Part shown: piece after piece, positions 11,090 through 25,399 of the stretch
How the letters are laid out: each line of letters opens with the position of its first letter
Numbering within the stretch: position 1 is the first letter of the stretch
DNA from: Eretmocerus hayati
Taxonomy: Eukaryota > Arthropoda > Insecta > Hymenoptera > Aphelinidae
Length of the DNA: 64,000 nucleotides
Direction: 5' to 3'
Assembly (NCBI GenBank): GCA_029851415.1
Contig: CM056742.1
Span: forward strand, 149,053,121-149,117,120
Notes under the pieces: generated by a model
What the model was told of the DNA's origin: nothing
The model's input: only the letters and a program-made list of their open reading frames with translations
The model's database searches: none
Program-made: the position numbers and the translations under genes

Positions 11090-14000
11090 TGGGCAGGGCC
11101 TAAGACCATGGAATTTTCCATTACGTAATTGATGAACGATCTCTAATAAGTACCTCACAACCATTGGAACAACATATGTCGAATCGTACAAGATTTTAGC
11201 ACGAGTTCCCGTGACTCACTGCAAAAATAACATTTATTGGTATAAAAAAAAATCATCCATAAAAATTTCAACAATATCTCCACAAAGCAGTGGACTACTT
11301 CGTGTGGCAAAATAGTCGGGGTTTAGTTGTCTGGAATGTTGAGCTTTTGAAAAATTTCAGCACGATATAAGAGCCAATGAGATGGCACTAAAGCAGCATC
11401 CTCTAATATTCAAATTCAAAATGATGAGGATGACCATCAAAATAGCTCTCAAAATTTAAAATGAAAAATGGTTTTCGAGCCGTCTCAAGTTCACATCTCG
11501 TACCTAAATTTTCACCTCAGAATCTCACAAATTTAATAATTCCATCAGTCAGAGTTTCTCATTTTCCAAATCAAGATGTTCGACGCATTGCACAGTATGA
11601 GTACGGCTACTGCAGCCCTCATGAGGGAAAACGATGCAAATGAGAAGCGAGTAAGATGCACGAATATACGTTTCCTCTCTCACTCTCGGTTTCTCTGACA
11701 GAAGGAAGCAAATCACGAATTTCAGCATTAAATTTTAGCGAAAATTTCAAGCTTGCTCACATCGGTAGAGCTTACAAACGGTCATATCATCCTCCTCTTG
11801 CAAATGGCACGCGCCCACAGCTCATATGATTAAAGCTCGGGTTAAAAAAATATAACGAAGGGAAACTGAACTCTTTCTCTACCGGAATTTAAAAAAATTC
11901 CACTTCAAGCTCGAAAGCTCTCGCACGAGTACACGCTCGCACGAACATAATACACGCAGTACTTCCATACATATGGGGGATTTCATATTGTCAACAATAT
12001 GTCCCATCCTGCACGCGCGATCGTATGATATGTGAAAAAGGGTTTGAGCCATAAGGGAAATCCTGTGTAGCTTCATCTTATATCGTGTATATCGCACGTG
12101 TTTAGAGAGCTTGCAAAATGTCGCGATAGTACCATCGGACGTGCGTGTATACAGCAAGAGGGGGGGGGGATGAGCGGGTCCCGTGTGGAGGGTTGTTGCT
12201 CGTGCAGTCTCATGCAATAGGAGCTGAATCAAGCCCGTAAACGAGGTGTATTCCGCGAGGTTGTAAAAAAACAACTCCCTCAGGCACTCCCTCTGCTCTT
12301 GTATACATTTCTCTTTTTGCAGGATTGACAGCCGGTTCGGCTGTTCACACGAATACTTACATTATCGCTGCTTGGTATGCTGTACCAGACCCCTCATAAT
12401 CTTTCATAATCAAAGTAAATTCACGTCAATAATTATCAAACTCGTCGAAAGAATGCCTGGACTCGATCCTCCTCATATTTTATGCATGAAATACATGATA
12501 CGTAGCAGCTCTTTTGTCAATTTATCCTTGATACAAGCTTCGTCGTCGTGCTTTAATGACACAAGCTTCATCTTTGCGCGCAATCACACCTAGATAAAAA
12601 AAAATTTTTTACACAGCGCTATATAATGCTACCCGTTTATTAAACATAATGAAAGACACTGGACGAAAAATGTACATACTCGAGACTCTACGCTCAGTTC
12701 ATGCATGAGCTCTCGATAATACCGTTATATCGCGCGAATATTTACCGACGTTTAATTAATCCAATTCATAGAAGCCAAGCCCTATGGTACATATTTACGG
12801 GCTTATAAACAACGATCGTGTAAGGTATATTCATAGCATGTGTATAGGGTGATCACGATTCCAATTCGATTAAATCGACTCTAATCACATTGCAAAGAGT
12901 GTGAGACTTCCGGTACATAAGTATACAGAATGCGATTTGTCTATAAGGAATGCTGCTGCAAGCTCGTCTTTGCGATGCTTGAGATGTTAATCGATCTCGA
13001 TCTTAATCGTACTGACGATTCTTGCTCATTGTCGTGGAGTTTGGTACGTCTCTATTGAAGATCCCAGATTGTATACTGACTCATTTAACTCCTTTGCTAA
13101 TAAGGTTATACGCCATGAAATTGTAAATGCTTGTATTTCTAACATATAGGTGCTTAGATTAGAGAAGAATTTTGAGAAAAGTGATGATGGCTCAATAATT
13201 TGCAAATTTCACATGTTCATAATTTTAAAGCAAAATGAAGGCTTGAAAATTTCCAAAATATAAAGTGTTGGTTCATTCAAATTCACGAATTGATTCATCG
13301 AAGAAGATCTTGTCACTTCTACGTTTTCAGATCCATGCAATTATAGATCAGAGCGTCCAGATTCCAAGAAAACCTGAAAATTTGAAAATTTCCCCGGATA
13401 ATTTTCTCATCCTGGATAAATTGTCAAATATGATTTGCAAATCTTCAAGAGAGGCTCGGACTCTGAGCTCCTTTGTAAGGTGAACAATCCATCGAGACAC
13501 AGGTTATTCTAGAATGGAAAAATTATATCCCAGTAAATTCCAGTTTTCCAGGATTTTTTTCAACAATCTAAACACCCTGTAAGATTTACATGTGGATGGA
13601 TTTTCGTACTCGGCGTCACTTTTTAAAAACACTAATGCAACCCATGCCATTCATATTCATTTGACGTTGCGAACTGAAATGTACTCGATCCCCAAGCTAA
13701 AAATATAGATTAAAAAAAATTTGATTTCAAACTCCAAATTCCACCACTTGGCCTTTACGAGCCACCTTCTTGAAACCAGTACACAAATGTATACTGATTA
13801 TCCAGCGTACATGTTGGAGTATGTTACAGATTGGGATGAATTTCTTCATTCATAGTTTTATTTCAGAATTTCTTCATTTCAGAGTTTGAAGATTGAAATC
13901 GAATTTCAAATTTCATGCGAGCGATTAATTAGTTCGAAATTAGCAAATCAAGAGTAATCTTAACCTCAAAGTTATTGACTTCAATTAATTATAACGAAAA

Positions 14001-16440
14001 ATCAAAAGTCTGAGAGCATTGACCCCAATCCACTCAACCAAAAGTGTGAATAACAGGGATCCTTTCAAACTTGCGAGTTCTCTGCTGCTAACGTACAAAC
14101 TCATTCATTAAAAGCTTCGTCGCGAAACTTTTCTCTCTCGCGTCAACGCGTTGTGAGGCAAATTTTCATCAAAAATCAATTTTTGCGCGTGGTAAGTATA
14201 ATTAATGCGTCAACGAGTGTTGGCGTCAAGTGTAGAGTGCGAGACTGTGTGCACGAGAGTCCACTCAAGAGGCCCACCACCTCGCCCACCACCACCACCA
14301 CCACCATCAGCTCATACTCACGCTTTGAAAGTTGAAGGAGTTTGGAAATTTTTGATTGCCGCCTGACCAAAATTTCAAGAGCCCCATTAAAATTTCAACG
14401 ATTATACGTCTGCAATGTTTTACAAGTCCTTAACCGTTGTTTTACCTCAGTAGATATATGTGAGTGATTCCGTTGAAAGTGTGATTCTCCGTATTCCATG
14501 TTCCCCCCAAGTTGCTATGGGTCGGGATGTGCACTATAACAATTTTCTGGGGTGTATTCCATTGGTGCGCAACTATGTTAATAGTTTTGGAGACGACCCT
14601 AACGTTCCTGTATTTTATAGTGCTTGATAAAGGGTCGAAATGTCAATTCCGCCCCTTGTAGTAAACCGAACTCCGATTTTGGAATTCACTGCAAAGCGTA
14701 TGCAGAATCCAAAATCCCTACAAAGATCACTTTTTTGGCGGAATTAACCACGTATAACGTATAACTATACGAGCTCGTAGGAAACATTCAATTTTACGCG
14801 GGCTATCGGGGTTCTAATGAAAATTTATCCGGTGCTATTTTACGATCGATGCTAATCAAGTCCTGTAGGTAAAACTGGGTCAAGTTACATCCTCCGATGC
14901 ATAACAAAATCAAGTGGCAATTATTTACAAGATCCCTCTCATCTGTGCCTATAACGAGATATTATATATACCTTCATGGACGATCTCATGTAAATTTTAA
15001 GGTATCTCATTGGTTAAGGCGAAGGTTCACTCGAGTGTAAGGCCAATCTCGGATGTTAGAGTAGGTATGGGAAGGAAGCACCTGTTGTCCCTGAGACGAT
15101 ACACTTACAAATTGAGAGTATATGTGCATCGTGCCATCAAGAGAAAAAGGTGGTGAGCGAATATAAGGTGAAATGCCCCATATATATATATATGAGTCAG
15201 CCAATTTCGCGCTCGACTGAATTCACGTGGGTTGTACGGAACAAGGTTTTTTAATATATAATGCTGCACCTCGGGCGATATATTTTTAATGCAACTTTTC
15301 TATATATACAGAGAGAGAGAGAGGTGGAAGGTGGCAAAACTGGTTTTCAGAGCTTGATTCGGGGTACTAGAGGTATGATACTGTGTCTGCGGTGCTAATG
15401 AAATTTATTGCTCTAGCAATCCTAGCTAATGATATCGGATTGTGATGGCTAGGTATTCGTGTAGAAGAAATTGTTTTTTTTTTGGGGGGGGATATGTATG
15501 AGTGTGAGCCAGACAACGATAATGGTAATGTTGACTTTGACTATGATGCATTGATACAAACTGAGAGAATGGAATAGACATGACGATCCGTCAATTAATT
15601 AACTTAATAATGATCAATTGTTCCTCTGGCTCTCCAATTAGTTTGGAACATATATGTACACTATGATGAGCGAATTATACCTTCCGATGGTGAAAACCGA
15701 GTAGCCTACGTCTATTTCAACTACAAATTTGATTCAATTTCGAAACTACGAATCAACTCAATTCAACATCATTTTACATCAAAATGATCCATTACTACAA
15801 TCCTGTATCAACCATTTTAAACTTAATTTTCTCACGAGGCTGGTATATAAATGAAAATGTTCATTGTGAACATGACAGGCTCGATATAGTCTCGCTGAGC
15901 ATGTCTGTTACTACTTGAAGCAGAAAACGCTCGAGGCGATTCGCGAATTCTCGAAATATTCCTCTTTGAAAATTCGTTTTTGCCTTTGTAGCGAAATTAC
16001 TCTGTGCTCGAGCATCTCGAGATATTCACAGAATTTCATCACTGAGTTCACCATTACCACAGGGATACACTAATTCTGAGTATTTATTTTCTCGCTCTTT
16101 TGCAGTTTCGAAAATATTTCTCATAAAAATTCTCAAACTCCCTCTCATTCTCACTCAATCATTCATCAACATTATCAAGCACGAGTTTAGTCTCGTGTAC
16201 CAAAAGCTCAATGTACGAAATGAGCTTCTGAAGTGAGGGACTCAAACCCTATAATATGCATTTTTCGCGGGAACCAGTGGAACTTTGAATTTTTACCCAA
16301 CAACTTAAACACGCATCAAAATCAAAACAACGCCAGTTCAACGTGTTCTTCGTGCACGTATATTTTCATTTGAGAAAATATTAGTGTGTACATTTACACG
16401 GAGCTTTCGCGTGCAGCCGTGTTCTCCTCCCATATTTGCA
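11090..16440. other. Long stretch without an identified gene
   Basis: No recognisable gene. It holds a G run at about 12160, a (CCA)n run at 14279-14307, a (TA)n run at 15179-15192 and a (GA)n run near 15310. A - strand peptide MKDYEGSGTAYQAAI at 12358-12402, ending at a gtaagt donor, and a + strand gtaagt at 14190 are isolated exon-like signals without partners. Confidence 0.45.
14279..14307. repeat. (CCA)n microsatellite
   Basis: About eight CCA/CAC trinucleotides in tandem, directly visible. Confidence 0.8.
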
Positions 16441-16446
16441 AGCTTA

Positions 16447-17683
16447 GGGGCTGTCCATAAACCATATGGTCCGCCGAGGGTGGGTGGGTGGTTGTGAAAA
16501 GTACCATATCTAGCCATATGAGGTGGGTGAGTGGTGAAGCCTCAAGCCATATGACCCAAGCACATCGCGAGAACTGAGAAGTTCGAGACGATATCTTATC
16601 AAATCTTCATTCGAAATTCTACCCGTACATAATCGGTGCGCTGCTAGAGTTAACTATAGGCAAAATTTTTCCTGTCGAAATCTGACCATAGTCAGATGCA
16701 TGTACAACAACAGCAGCTATGTATCGCAGACGAGGATGTATTACGCTCCGTCATACTGATGCCATAATTATTACTCTCGTTTTCATTCTGCGTCTCTGGC
16801 CATATTTTGTCACCATATATAAGAGGCTCATGATCAAAGCATCCATTGTGTTCGCCGGTCATCGGATATGCAAACTCTTAATTTGATAGAACACTGATCG
16901 AGATTACATCGGGCCGAGATTAAGCTCATTATATCTTGTAGAGGACAACCTAGTGAACAGATCCCCCGATGGCAACATCGATTTTCCACTTTGTTGTTGC
17001 TTTTATTTAATGTCAAAGATTGCAAATGTTTCGTTTTTCCATTTTCAAAGTGCTCATTACTCGAAAACTATCAAATTTAGCGGAAAATGACAAGAGACCT
17101 TTTCTCTATTATCTAATAACAATAGTTTGAATTGATATTCAGCAATTTTATTCAATTGTTTAAGCAAACTCGATTTAAACGAATTGTGACCATTTTTCGA
17201 CCTGGCAACATGGATTTCCATGATCAGGAGGGTCTTCTGAAGAGGATCCTGCAGAGATACCTCGTCGGAATAAATTTACCCAACGATGGTGCCCACTCGG
17301 CCTGGACTATTATGTCTTTAAAAAAAATCAAGCTGTGACAAAATTTTCGATGCATTCGGAAGTGGGCCTTATTAACTCCATACCATCTATTCCTCAAACA
17401 GAAGAGTCGGACTTGTTCCTTATCATTGATGACTTGCATGGATGACTCGCTTGACCTTTTACTACGTCTGATGATATTGCCAAAAGAAAATTTGTCAAAA
17501 AATTATGACTTCAATGAATTCGGTTCGAATATTACTCAATGTTCCGAGTGAAAATTTTTTCGAACCATATGACTTCTAAGGGGGTGGGTGGGTGGTTGGT
17601 CCAGAGACCATATAAAACCACATGGGGTGGGTGGGTGGACAAAAATGACCAAAAATGAGGCCATATGGTTTATGGACAATCCC
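16447..17683. mobile_element. 1.24-kb element with Harbinger-like ends
   Basis: The left end GGGGCTGTCCATAAACCATA is inverted at the right end (TATGGTTTATGGACAATCCC). Just inside both ends are blocks rich in GGGTGGGTGGG and CATATG, also inverted. The bases TTA flank both sides, matching the 3-base target duplication of PIF/Harbinger elements. The ends begin with GGG, as that group often does. The interior has short open frames around 16834-17025 and 17132-17439 that I do not recognise, so it is probably non-autonomous or carries unrelated captured sequence. Confidence 0.65.
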
Positions 17684-18524
17684 TTATACATTCCGCGAAA
17701 GCGAATCGTACTCGCAAAAGAGTTGATATGTGCCCGTCTGTATTTTATATGTAACTCAGATGCCGACCATAAAAAGAATAAAAGAGAAAGAGATCTGCGA
17801 TGTCGTGGGTTAAAAATATCGTGTATACTATGTGTACATGTACATACTTGTATACCCTATGGTATGTTATGACGTATAGAAGAGTGAGTCTCCCCATCAT
17901 CGCGTCGTGGTATTTCAAGAGAATTTATGAATTCGCCATGTATAGGGGCTGAATACGTTCTGTCCAAAATATAATGCAATAAGTCTATGCATTAACTCTA
18001 AAGTTTGTTGTAAACATGTGAGGGGTTCCAGGGAAACTTTGAAATGATGTATGCTTGACTGTACCAGCCCTTAAAACGTTCGATAGGTCATGTTCAACAT
18101 ATTTTTTGGTTTGCGCTATTGTTAGTTTTGCGGTCCAGAGTCTCTCAAAAATCTACCATGGAAAAAGGGGTCAAAATGTCAGTTCCGTGCGTTGTGGTTT
18201 TTCTCTTTTTTCGAGCTTTGTGAGTGTGAAGCGCCGCGGTGGGGCTCGTCTGAGATTTGGGCGGGTAAATATATCAAATATAATGGTATCGAGGATGGTA
18301 TTGAGCATCAAATTCCACAGGTAAAATAACCAAAATACCACTTTGTGTGTGTGCGCTAAGACCGTACATTTTGTGGCGCAATTTTACTTAAAATTTTACT
18401 CGCTCATAGTTTTCCTCGATAAAAGTGTATTTCCCTCATTCCAGACCTTCCCGCACCAACTTATTCTCAAAGTAAATCCTCAAGCGCAATTTTTCCATGC
18501 CCTCAAGAATTGAATAAAATTGAC

Positions 18525-18740
18525 TTTTCGATACACTGTGCGTAAAAGTGCACTTTGCGCACAGTTTGTCGACTTTTACTCACAGTTTATCGAAAAGTAC
18601 AGTTAGATACACGGTCGTAAAACCTATATTATTCGCATCCTCGTGATGATTCCGACCCTCGCCCGCGGCTCGGGCCGGAAACCCATCACTCGGACGCGAA
18701 TAAAACGTTTTACGCCCTTGTATCGAAATGTACTATTCAC
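18525..18740. mobile_element. Hairpin repeat, copy 2 of a two-copy family
   Basis: The inverted arms GATACACGGTCGTAAAACC and its partner near 18705-18732 flank a GC-rich centre (CTCGCCCGCGGCTCGGGCC). It matches the 6735-6905 copy block by block. The centre present here is shortened in the other copy. Non-coding. Confidence 0.65.
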
Positions 18741-21700
18741 TTTTTTGGAAGTACTTTTTCTCGAGAATCTAGTTTTAATAAATTTTTATAATCGCGAGAC
18801 TCGACAGGTCCTAGTCAGTTTTTCTCAAAGTTTCCGATGGCCAAATGAAAATTCCAGAATCTCAAGACGGTAGCTTGATGTTTGGCCGTGAGATCAATTT
18901 TAGTGCCAAATGTCAGGTTCCGTGCCTCACCTCAAAATGTCAGGTTTGGTGCGACGCTACCGTTTATCCATCTTATATTATTAAGTACCGAGGAGTGGAG
19001 AAATTTGCGTTCGTGCGTAAGTTCATTCATGCTTTACGTGTTTTGAAAAGTCGAAAAATACTTCTCAGAACCTTCAGAAGTACGATTTAGGGTTAGCACA
19101 TTTTCAGCCTTAAATTATCAAAGTTTCAACTGAATTACTCATATATACGAGTCCCAAGCATGATGAGGTCCAGCTTCAATTACATACATGTGTGAATAAC
19201 GGTTTGCAGGGCTAAAGATACACAGATAGTGAGAAAATCTTGGGGAAAATGCTACTCTTTGCAGTACAAAGCGTACACTCGTTGACTTGAGCAAGCTTAC
19301 GTGCGTCGAGCACAATACACTTTTGCTAAGAAGTGATTCTCGCATCAGGTGTAGCCAAGTATGAGTATACTTATAAAGCGTCCCAAGCGAACAATGCACC
19401 GCGTGAAAATCAATCTCTCAGACTGAAGCTTGAACTTGACTCGTCTCTGGAAGCACGATTGTGCGATCTTTTATTTGTATATATATATATATATAACTGA
19501 ACGGAACATCGTTCGTTCATCCTGATGATGGTGTATAGAGGATAAAAAAAGTCTGAGCAAGTTCTCAACGCGTCGATGCCATTGCCAACTGTGTATTTGA
19601 GAAGGAGTGAGTATCTGGTCTCTTTGATGCGCTTGATCGCGCTAGTTAGCGTCAATTCTGGTGATGCCATATATAAGGAAAAGGTAACTCTGCTCCAGAT
19701 CAGGTAGTATGTTCACAAACGGTGTCTATAATGGTTGATGCCCCGTCTGTATAATACGTGAGACAGCTACTTAGTGACGAGACGAGGCAGACAAACAGCC
19801 GTCAGATCATTCAATAGTCCTTCTATGCATCTAGCAGAGGAAACTTCTGCTAGAACTTTTGCCAACACAAATTGAGTGAAGCATGCAAACTCCTTGTGTC
19901 TTTTCAAAAAATACAAATATGTAAATTTTCATCAGATACTGAGCCTTATATAGCCAGAAATGCGAGATGATCATGCGGTCGATGACGCCAAGGATTTGGG
20001 AAATATTAAAGAAGTTTGATGAAATAGACAGCCAAGTGATTTCCTCGCTAATTCAACTTGCAAGCTCATCGGAATATTGTGAAGAGAGTTTTAATATCAA
20101 GTTTTTGTTTGAAACTTTTCTTTTTTTTTGTTTGGTCTCCATTGCAAGTAATGTATTGGTTAGGCCGATAACTCAAAACGTGTTAAAAATCGCCAGGACT
20201 ATGGTGAAAAACTCTTGATTGAGAAATACACGAACAAGACAAATAAAATTTTTTTAGACATCTAATTCGGTTGTACATGTACTTCGCCATATTGAATCGC
20301 TAGTACTGAAGTGTGATAAAATTTTGATGCTTTCGCGCTGTAGGAGCCTGAAAAAGTGAGCGATTAGTATTTCCAGTCAAGTGATTTTTCCTCGAGATCA
20401 GTTCTGTGTCCCCAAGTGAATGAATTTGATCCACGACTACACCTACCGATGCATTCCATAGTATAATATAATGCAAAAAAATCCTGGACTTTGAACCTCG
20501 AACGAATATTTTTTTTTCTTTACGTCAAAACATTTAACTTTCTTTCTTAAGAAAGGACTATCTTACCAGTAAAATCTCGTTGAAATTTTTGGAGAAGATT
20601 GAGAATTGAGATTATGGTGAATTATTTTGTGATTTTTGCACATATTGCAAATTTTCGGCAAATTTACTGAAAACGACAACAAATCGTTGGAGCAAGGTCT
20701 GAAATATATGAGGCATCCTTCACAAGGCGATAAAATGGAAGCTCGAAAAAGATTCAGATCACTATCTTTGATAGTGCACAAAGAATCGATTATTTTCTGC
20801 GTGAAGTGTGAAACACCCCATGTGACCTCCATGTAATGAATTATTTCGAAAATTAAAGCAAAGGATTTTACTAGTGTTCTTTTTGCGAGTTTTTTTGCAA
20901 AGTAAGTGATCGTTTCCATAGTTTCACTTGAAATCGACTATAGCATAGACAGCCGATGCTATAATCAATCCAAAAATCAGCCAATTGAGAAACCCTCGCC
21001 TCTCCTGATCTGAAATGCAGCTTTGAAACGCTTCAGCAGAGCAAATCGCTCTGTAAATGACAGGTAAACTTGCATCAAAAGGAGTTTACCATTACAGCTG
21101 CTTTCGGCACCATTGTGTACATAAACATACATGTGAGCGTGGACGCAAGCACTGGCGGTGAACCACTGAGCGGCCGCACATGCATTCCGTCGCCCCCGCG
21201 ATCAAATATAAATGTTGAATAAGCCGACATTACATATATATAGTCTAACACACAGATAGAGAGAATCAGTCAGAGTCTCAATTTGGATTCACGTGCCACT
21301 AATACACAAGCGCCACTGCATCACTGTCTCTTTTCTCCTTTACATCTGAATCTGACGATGTGCAGAGAACGAGAAAGAGCCAACATCCGCTTCGCAAGCT
21401 CTTTTTGCGGGCAAGCAAGCGCGGGACCCCGCGCGATCTGCACCGAACCGTATCGTTAATCCATTGCTCATATACAATATATAATACGCACACATATCAC
21501 GTGCGTGTATGTACCATACCGCTATGTATGCGTGATTTCAGGTGCACAAACATAGCGGGTCGCTCTTATATACGACTAACGAGTCATTGTCTCTTTGTGC
21601 TCTATGCGTCCTTAGCATCACCATAGTATTCCATAACCTATACACAAATCCCCTATGGCACTATTTTGCTCAGCTTGCAGTCAGTATACGCGAAAAGCTC

Positions 21701-24700
21701 TATGTACGATGACGGTGCAAAAGGCGCACAGGCACCTGGCACCAGAGCTCGTGCTCCAATTTTCACACGAATGGAGAACCAGAGTAGAACTACTACTAAT
21801 ATAGTGGATCTCTACTCCTTTGATGAACATCTGCAATGCCCGTAAAGCAGCAGAAGCAGCTAGAGCCATGAGCTGTGTTACCAGACTCTGTAGCCCACTG
21901 ACTGATGAATCTTTTTTTTACACTACCACATCTGAATTCAACAGCTCTTTCGGTAATGAGAGCGTAGAGCCTGAGCCCAAATTACTACTGCGCTAGAACC
22001 ACCCTAGCTCCACTACATCTATCATAACTCTGGGCAATGGGACTTTCATCGTGACAGTGATGACGGGTTGATGATGGTGGTGACGCTTGCAAGCACAGAT
22101 CCACTGCCATAACAAACGTCCCAATGATTCCAACTGGTGGTATATACACGTGAACCATACGGGTGTTTCTTGTTGATTTAGCTAATAGTAGAAGCGCGTG
22201 GGCTTTTAACACTATGCTGAGATCCAAAGTGAGATGAGTGAAGTGGATTGGCGCCGAGTGAAACGTTTGCCAAGAAGTACTATACTACTCTGTATTCTAC
22301 ACTTTAAATGCCATGATCGTATTATATCTATACATGATGAAAAAGAAGCTTTAGCGGGGGATGCAAAAATAAGTCAATGGGTCTTGCAGGAGCTCTTGAA
22401 CCGTATTCGCATGCGGATGTGGAGATTTTTTGTCTTTCTCCGTGGTAGCGTGGAGATTGAAAAATTAATGTCATTGATCTTGAAAATTATAGAGCTTGCG
22501 GTTGAGCTTGCATCAGGTATTACACTCACTTTTACGCGCTATAGAGAAAAGTATTATTATGCCCACCACGATATATTCCAGAAACTCGTAGTATGCGTTC
22601 ATATGAGCTTTTTGCGACTTTTGGAGCGGCAAAATTTAATAATGCTCCCCGTTCGAGTGAAAATGTGTCTCTCTCGTGCGGTTAATATGCACCACGATGT
22701 ATGATGCCTCAAGCTTGATGCAAAGTAATATGTTCCATTTGTAATGAGCTCTTGTTTGCGGGAGCTGAGACAGAGAGAGGATCTCACCTGCAAATTCAGA
22801 ATTCATTTCCATTTTTCCAATTGATACGCGGATACATTTCATTATCGAAATGTTTCATCGGTTTCCAACGATTTCAAAATATGGAAAAAGCAATTTTTAA
22901 TTTTGAAAAAGGCATCACTGACGGGTACCGTTCGCTTGCGTTTGAGCCTCTATTTGCTCGAAAGCCCGAAATTAATTGGCTAACTCATCAGTTAGAGAGA
23001 AGCGTATTTGAAAATGTCAATGTATATCGGCTCGATTGATTGAATTGGCTTGATTAGTGTTCTTTTACACTATCAACTTGATCTATCACTGGATTTTCGT
23101 CTGAGGCGTTTTTTGCGAAATATCAGATTGAAGGTGTAATGAATTGATAAAGCCTATACCCTTTCATTAATAGAGAAATAGTCCACGCATTTTTCAATAT
23201 AAAAACAATGGTCTTTCTTATGAGCTAATGTGAATAATCACCTCGTCATTTAAAGATATCCCTAGCAAGTTCATGTTTCTAGCAAGTTTCGAAAAAAGAG
23301 CCTCACAGCGTGCTTGCAAAATTTTTGATGTTTGTGGATAAAATTAGAAACTAAGAATTACAAGAATTAGCTTTTAGTTTCATCTCGACGAATCTTACCT
23401 GTCAAATTACAAAGTTTTTCATCTTAATCTCATTCTATTAAAAAAAGTTGTACTCTCGGATCTATCGTCCTAAGTAATTCCTGTTATTGTAATGCGTGTA
23501 TGTACATACATACACGCTAAGATTTCTCAGAAATACTAGAAATATTAGAGCGACGAGGCCTTTACATGATTAACATATCTTTCAGCGATCAGAGAAGGAA
23601 TCTTGAAATGTATTCGGTTGTATTTTCAAAAAATTGGCCAAATTTTTGTACCTAATATGAACTATATATTTCGAAAATGTTGTAATGGATTCATATCTCT
23701 GGAAGCTATCATAAATACTAAAATAAATTGAAGTGAGTTGATTTGAATCCGGCATCTATAAAATATCGAAAAAAAATGCAAAAGCACATCAAAGCGAGTA
23801 ACCCTCTGTCAGATTTCCAAAACAAAAGCCAGATAAACAGGTTATTCAATGGAAAATCTCAGATATGATCTTGAGACCTATTGAAGAAAACTGGGATTTC
23901 TCAGCAACAAAAATGTTGAACATACCGATCTACGGTCAATATACGCGCAGTGAGTTCGTGCCCAGGAAACACACACAATATGCATTTACCTTACGTTTTC
24001 AAGACACCATAGCGTAAAGATAAGTAATCACCTTACATATAGCATTATTATTACGTTACAAGGATTGCATGCATCCTTTCATTTGACGTGAAGGTTGTGC
24101 GTCCATGCATTCAACACGTTCACTAGATGGACCCAAGCGATGGGGTCCACAATTTTTCTGATTCAATTGCCACTGAATCATACTTTTAAGAATAAGAATA
24201 TCCGTTAAACAAATTCATCGTTGCGATTTAGATCTCCAAGGATATGAATAATGAGTCAGATAGAAGTTCAATCCCATATAGTTGCATCAACCGGAGAGTG
24301 AGTACTGAGAACACAATTAACTAAAAATTGCGAGTAACTCATCATGTTGGATGCAATGTATGTAACAGGCATTGTATCAATTCATTCAAAAGCAATATGG
24401 CACTTTTTCTTGGACCGATCACAATCGACAATGAATCCATGTCTAAAATACACGCGTCATAATTAAAGCTCATTTGCAATGGAGCTATAGCGATTGCCAA
24501 CTCATAATCACTGCTCCTTATCGTTCACGCTTCATGTACTCGTTTTCTAATGCTTTGATGTTTCACTGATACGAAGAATTGATGCATGAAATCGATTATT
24601 GAGGAACAATAATGGAGAAATTGCGAATGAAGATTTTTACTAATTCAGTCGATAGTATCAGGATCGTTTTTCCTTCTCCAAAATATAAGGATGTAGAGAT

Positions 24701-25100
24701 ATGAGATGCAAAGTAGGATCAATTTGTTTCAGCGCTTTTCGAGAAAAAACACACGTCAAATCAACTCAAAATAAAACCCAAAAAGCAAATCATTGATGCA
24801 CACAAAAAACAGAACGGCCTCGAGCCCATATACCGATCGCGATCCCTTCCGTCGTCGCAGATCATATACGAAGATACGATCTGTATCACCGTCGAATATA
24901 AAGATCTACGCACTCTCCCGCACAACTTGCTTTCTGAAAACTCGTTTCGGATCATTTCGTGTTGGGAACAGCATCACCATCTAGACTACCAATCTCACTG
25001 AAAATCGTTAACAAACTCGAGTCTTTCGCGCTACCGAATCAATAAAATCTACAGGTGCAGAGTGAGTAACCGGTCCGTCGCGATGACTCCAAGAATGATA
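18741..25100. other. Long stretch without an identified gene
   Basis: No recognisable gene. It contains a (TA)n run at 19479-19495 and a 156-codon + strand open frame at 22234-22704 (starting MSEVDWRRVKRLPRS) with no known domain and no clear splice sites. Isolated donor-like signals end short peptides, for example MEMNSEFA on the - strand near 22790 and MSQIEVQSHIVASTGE on the + strand near 24250-24298. None has a partner exon. Confidence 0.45.
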
Positions 25101-25167
25101 TACAAAAGACTAAACTGAAAACGTAAGTACGTATTATAAAGGAATATGTGATGCGCGTGAAGCATAC

Positions 25168-25236
25168 CTGTTGCAATCGGCGTCTGCGTTGGCGTCTGCA
25201 TTCTGACACTATTGTAGTACAATGACCGGTTGGGTA
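25168..25236 (-). CDS. Candidate small exon on the - strand (phase 0 to 0)
   Basis: A 69-base open stretch on the - strand lies between the acceptor gccgattttcag and the donor gtatgc. In phase 0 it reads YPTGHCTTIVSECRRQRRRR followed by LQQ. It starts and ends in phase 0, as do the candidate exons at 38544-38576 and 5845-6049, so splicing it to the latter gives a continuous basic, glutamine-rich stretch (..RRLQQ-ELLRQHEVQQQQ..). The second frame of the same exon also contains an ATG (MQTPTQTPIAT), so it could instead be a first coding exon. No family recognised. Confidence 0.35.
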
Positions 25237-25399
25237 CTGAAAATCGGCAACATTGACGCAGCATCCACAAGTAAAAATGTCCCAATACACCTTCGCAGTA
25301 CACGAAATCGATAAAATATGTACAAAAACTTGATTTATTCACCCACGTGATGATATAAAAGATCTTTTTACAAAAGAAGATGACAGCACACGTTCGCGA

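Noticed and set aside
14520..18960. Recurring AAATGTCARTTCCG motif at about 14638, 18175 and 18913
   Set aside because: Similarity is limited to about 15 bases at each place, too little to define a repeat family by eye.
22234..22704. 156-codon + strand open frame
   Set aside because: No known domain and no splice context. A frame of this length is within chance expectation for 64 kb in six frames.
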